A stretch of 64,000 bases of DNA. Source: Heliocidaris tuberculata (lineage: Eukaryota; Echinodermata; Echinoidea; Camarodonta; Echinometridae). Position numbers and translations under genes: made by a program. The stretch spans positions 27,348,499-27,412,498 of the forward strand of contig CM046846.1 of the NCBI GenBank assembly GCA_025618425.1, in the 5' to 3' direction. Below are positions 61,374-64,000 of this stretch, one piece after another. Every line of letters starts with the position of its first letter. Within the stretch, counting starts at the first letter, position 1. The notes under the pieces were generated by a model. The model did no database searches and was not told where the DNA came from. It worked only from the letters and a program-made list of their open reading frames with translations.

Positions 61374-64000
61374 AACCCAACATGCATTCTGTAATGATCT
61401 AATCTGCTGTGATGGCATGCCATTAAAGGCTTTCAAAGCTGTCTCTGAGCTTTCATGGAACATAAATTTTTATTCATCTGTTACAAAAATTGAAATAAAT
61501 AACAAACATGGAATACCATTCTTGCTATAAAAAAAAAGCTGCATTTATAACAAAGGTGGACATCCTGGCATGCTCACATCAATATGTAAGAACACTTACA
61601 CACTTATTGTACCCTTTAAAGTAATTACATGCATAAAAGAAGATATAAAATCACTTCATGTAATATGATGAATCCCCAAAATCTTCAACAGAAGACATCA
61701 ATTCTGATATCACAGATGTACAGTTATATGGTGTCTATTTACTATCAACAAGATATAAGAGAAGAATTATATGCCTTTCCATTTAATTCAGTAAATATTA
61801 CTTCTGAAAAAAAGTACAATGTACTTTGAACAATTGCAGAGTAGTAAATTTTGTGTATTTACTATCAACAAAGTGCAATGGAAGAACTATACACCTCTTT
61901 TCATATAATTCAGTAAATACTTCTTCTACAAAAAGTACAATGTACTTTGACCATTTGTTTTCTCTGCATGCACTGCCCAGCAATCTGGACAAATGGACTT
62001 CAGAGGCCCCTTTCCAAAACGGAAAAGGACTCAACATTTTCCAGCTTCCTCTTCTTTTCCTCTTTCTTCATTCTTCTTTTTTTTTTCTTTCTTCTTCTTT
62101 TCAGCCACCCATCATCATCCAAGGTGCCTCTCTTCTCTCTCCCCTCACATCCGTTCTCACCCCGTCATCAACCGGGCTCGAGAAACCCTATCCCTAATGC
62201 TTCATCTATTATTCCACATGCCCCATCACCTGCCTGCCTTCCTCCCCCTACACTCCAGGCACAGATTAGCCCCTTGTTTGTTAGTCCCACATGCAGGCAA
62301 TGAGGTCAGGGAACAGGGTGTCGGCAAACAAAGATTATCGGTTACACTTGGACTTGGACTGTTTGCTGCCACACAATGAGGTGGTTAACTGATTTCATTT
62401 TCTCCTTCGTCTGGCACTTAAATGGAATAAGTTCAATGTTTTCATTTTTAAATTTGCTCAAACAAAAGGAAAGTTACAGAATGGAAAACATTCATTGGCA
62501 AGGATTCTATTTCTTTTTCAGATTCAAACATGATCAAATTGTTTTAAAAAGTAGCTGTATGAAAACCCTACATCTTGGAGAAACAGGCAACTGACTAGCT
62601 GGTCATAAGGGAAACTTTTCTCAACTTACAAGTACTTGTACAATTAATAATTTACTAAAATACTTCATGCGTTGCTTACCAGTACAAGAATTTGTGTAAG
62701 TATGACGAAATCTGTACTGCATTTTTACTAAGTAGCATTATTGCTTTCTATACAAACATGATTATTGGTCATCATCATTTAGGTGCATTTTACACATTAA
62801 GAAAAACTGCGCTGTTTTTAATTTTTACCATAATGAATATGACAAATATTTTTCAATATGCCCAAATAAGTTTTGGCCAAATCTTTAGAATGTCACAGAC
62901 CTTGAGAACAAAGCAGGGATAAACATCTACAAGAACAACCTCAAAATACCAACCTAAATCCCAAATCATACAAAGCAGTTCTTTGAAGAAATGCTCACGT
63001 TTATTAGGAAAAACATCTTTGTTTTCATACAATCTCAAATTTGACCCCTTCTCATTCAATTCTTCATCCTATTTTGTCTCATTCTTGAAGTTTTTGTGGG
63101 GTCAGTGAATGAAATGTAAGATGCCTTGGTATTCTGATCCATGTCCAGTGGGGATAAGGGGGTAGGGGTTTCCTTGAGGAAGTTTTGTCACTACTGCTAG
63201 AGTTACAAGAAGATGAAGTGGACTCCCGATTTCAGGGATCACCTGAGAGCATGATATCACCACATTTTTCATTCAACAAAAAGAGAACTTGCCCCTTGTA
63301 GAATAATCAAATACAACATCTACATTACTGAAGTATTACTTAACCAATAATTTACATACTTGATCAATCAAGACTGCATCCTCTTTTCTACAGTGAATGG
63401 TAGAAACCCACTGACAAAAAAGGAAGTAAATGGACTTCAAAAGGATGTTGAACAAAGCCTAAAACATGTAAAAGCTTCAATAACTTAAAAATGAGACAGT
63501 GAATCACAAAATCATGCTAGATTGAACCTTTAAGTAGACATTAGATATTAAAGTCAACATTACACATGTAGATGGAAAAATACTAATAAAAGGTGGGAAG
63601 AAAATAAAATACACTTAATTCATCTACTGAAAAAAAAAAGACTGACCAAGGCCTTAATGTACTTCACAAGAAAATGACATACAGCTAATTAATTGCTTAA
63701 AAACTTGAAGTGGACTAGACCTCAAAGTCGAAGATCAAATATTAAAGTCAACATTAGGGAAACCAAACCAATGCAAACAAATTAGCAAACTGCTCCTGGC
63801 CTTTCTACAAGTACATCCAATTCCTTGACATCATCCTACTGGTATTCAAAACAAGATCTTGATCTTGATCTTAAATTTGAACTACTGGAAATACCATAGA
63901 GTGGAAAGGACTAATATTTCAATAATGGATGCCAATCATTCTCATTACCAGATCAAGCATGATAATGTCACCTAATTCCAAACACCTTGAGCCTTGAATT

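Larger units (their letters stand above)
46982..64000. other. Probable large intron or upstream region of the cadherin gene
   Basis: About 17 kb with no cadherin motif on either strand. Since the exon at 46981 needs an upstream phase-0 exon, and no exon with DxNDN, LDRE or A-x-D-x-D was found, the preceding exon is either short and missed or lies outside the window. Contents seen: hairpin B copies (47116, 60232), P-like/THAP element (53365-54862), hairpin A copies (56101, 61301), a GA-rich tract (57600-57920), a G run (58279-58301) and AT-rich unique sequence. Confidence 0.6.

Overview
The window is animal (metazoan) nuclear DNA: split genes with GT-AG introns, AT-rich intergenic sequence, microsatellites, long G or C runs and many hairpin-type (inverted-repeat) transposable elements. 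A Dachsous-type giant cadherin, a tandem UGT locus and foldback elements resembling sea-urchin TU elements suggest a marine invertebrate deuterostome, most likely a sea urchin; this is an inference, not proven by any single gene. All convincing genes lie on the minus strand.

Layout. 1-6.2 kb: no gene; repeats, a perfect palindrome, a tRNA-like fragment and two related inverted-repeat elements. 6.2-12.5 kb: a UDP-glucuronosyltransferase (UGT) locus with one complete four-exon gene (exons 9431-10309, 8457-8676, 7136-7355, 6225-6510; 534 aa) plus a second intact first exon (11622-12482) with no exons 2-4 of its own, an arrangement like the variable-first-exon UGT1 locus of vertebrates. 12.5-16.4 kb: intergenic, with a minisatellite and a diverged three-unit tandem repeat. 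16.5-25.2 kb: a protein-kinase gene of about 11 coding exons (coiled coil, Pro/Thr-rich decapeptide repeats, then a C-terminal kinase domain with an MND catalytic loop). Its first intron holds a nested foldback transposon and a hAT-like MITE. 25.2-29.5 kb: candidate promoter of the kinase gene, simple repeats and a probable long 3' UTR of the next gene. 29.6-47.0 kb: 18 consecutive coding exons (2706 codons plus stop) of a Dachsous-like cadherin with about 21 cadherin repeats, a transmembrane segment and a Dachsous-type cytoplasmic tail; the signal peptide and first few repeats are missing. 47-64 kb: no exon recognised, so probably a very long intron of the cadherin gene, carrying a P-like/THAP transposon remnant (about 53.4-54.9 kb), hairpin elements and a polypurine tract.

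The genes do not form one pathway: the UGTs conjugate small lipophilic compounds in the ER, the cadherin is a planar-polarity/Hippo surface ligand, and the kinase role is unknown. The strongest items for a second look are the shared-exon UGT locus, the P-like/THAP element with 8-9 bp target duplication, the nested foldback element beside a kinase exon, and two hairpin-element families scattered through the cadherin introns. Exon boundaries were set by eye from GT/AG sites and were checked for phase continuity; every junction in the UGT and cadherin models, and all but the first in the kinase model, is in phase with an ordinary GT-AG intron.
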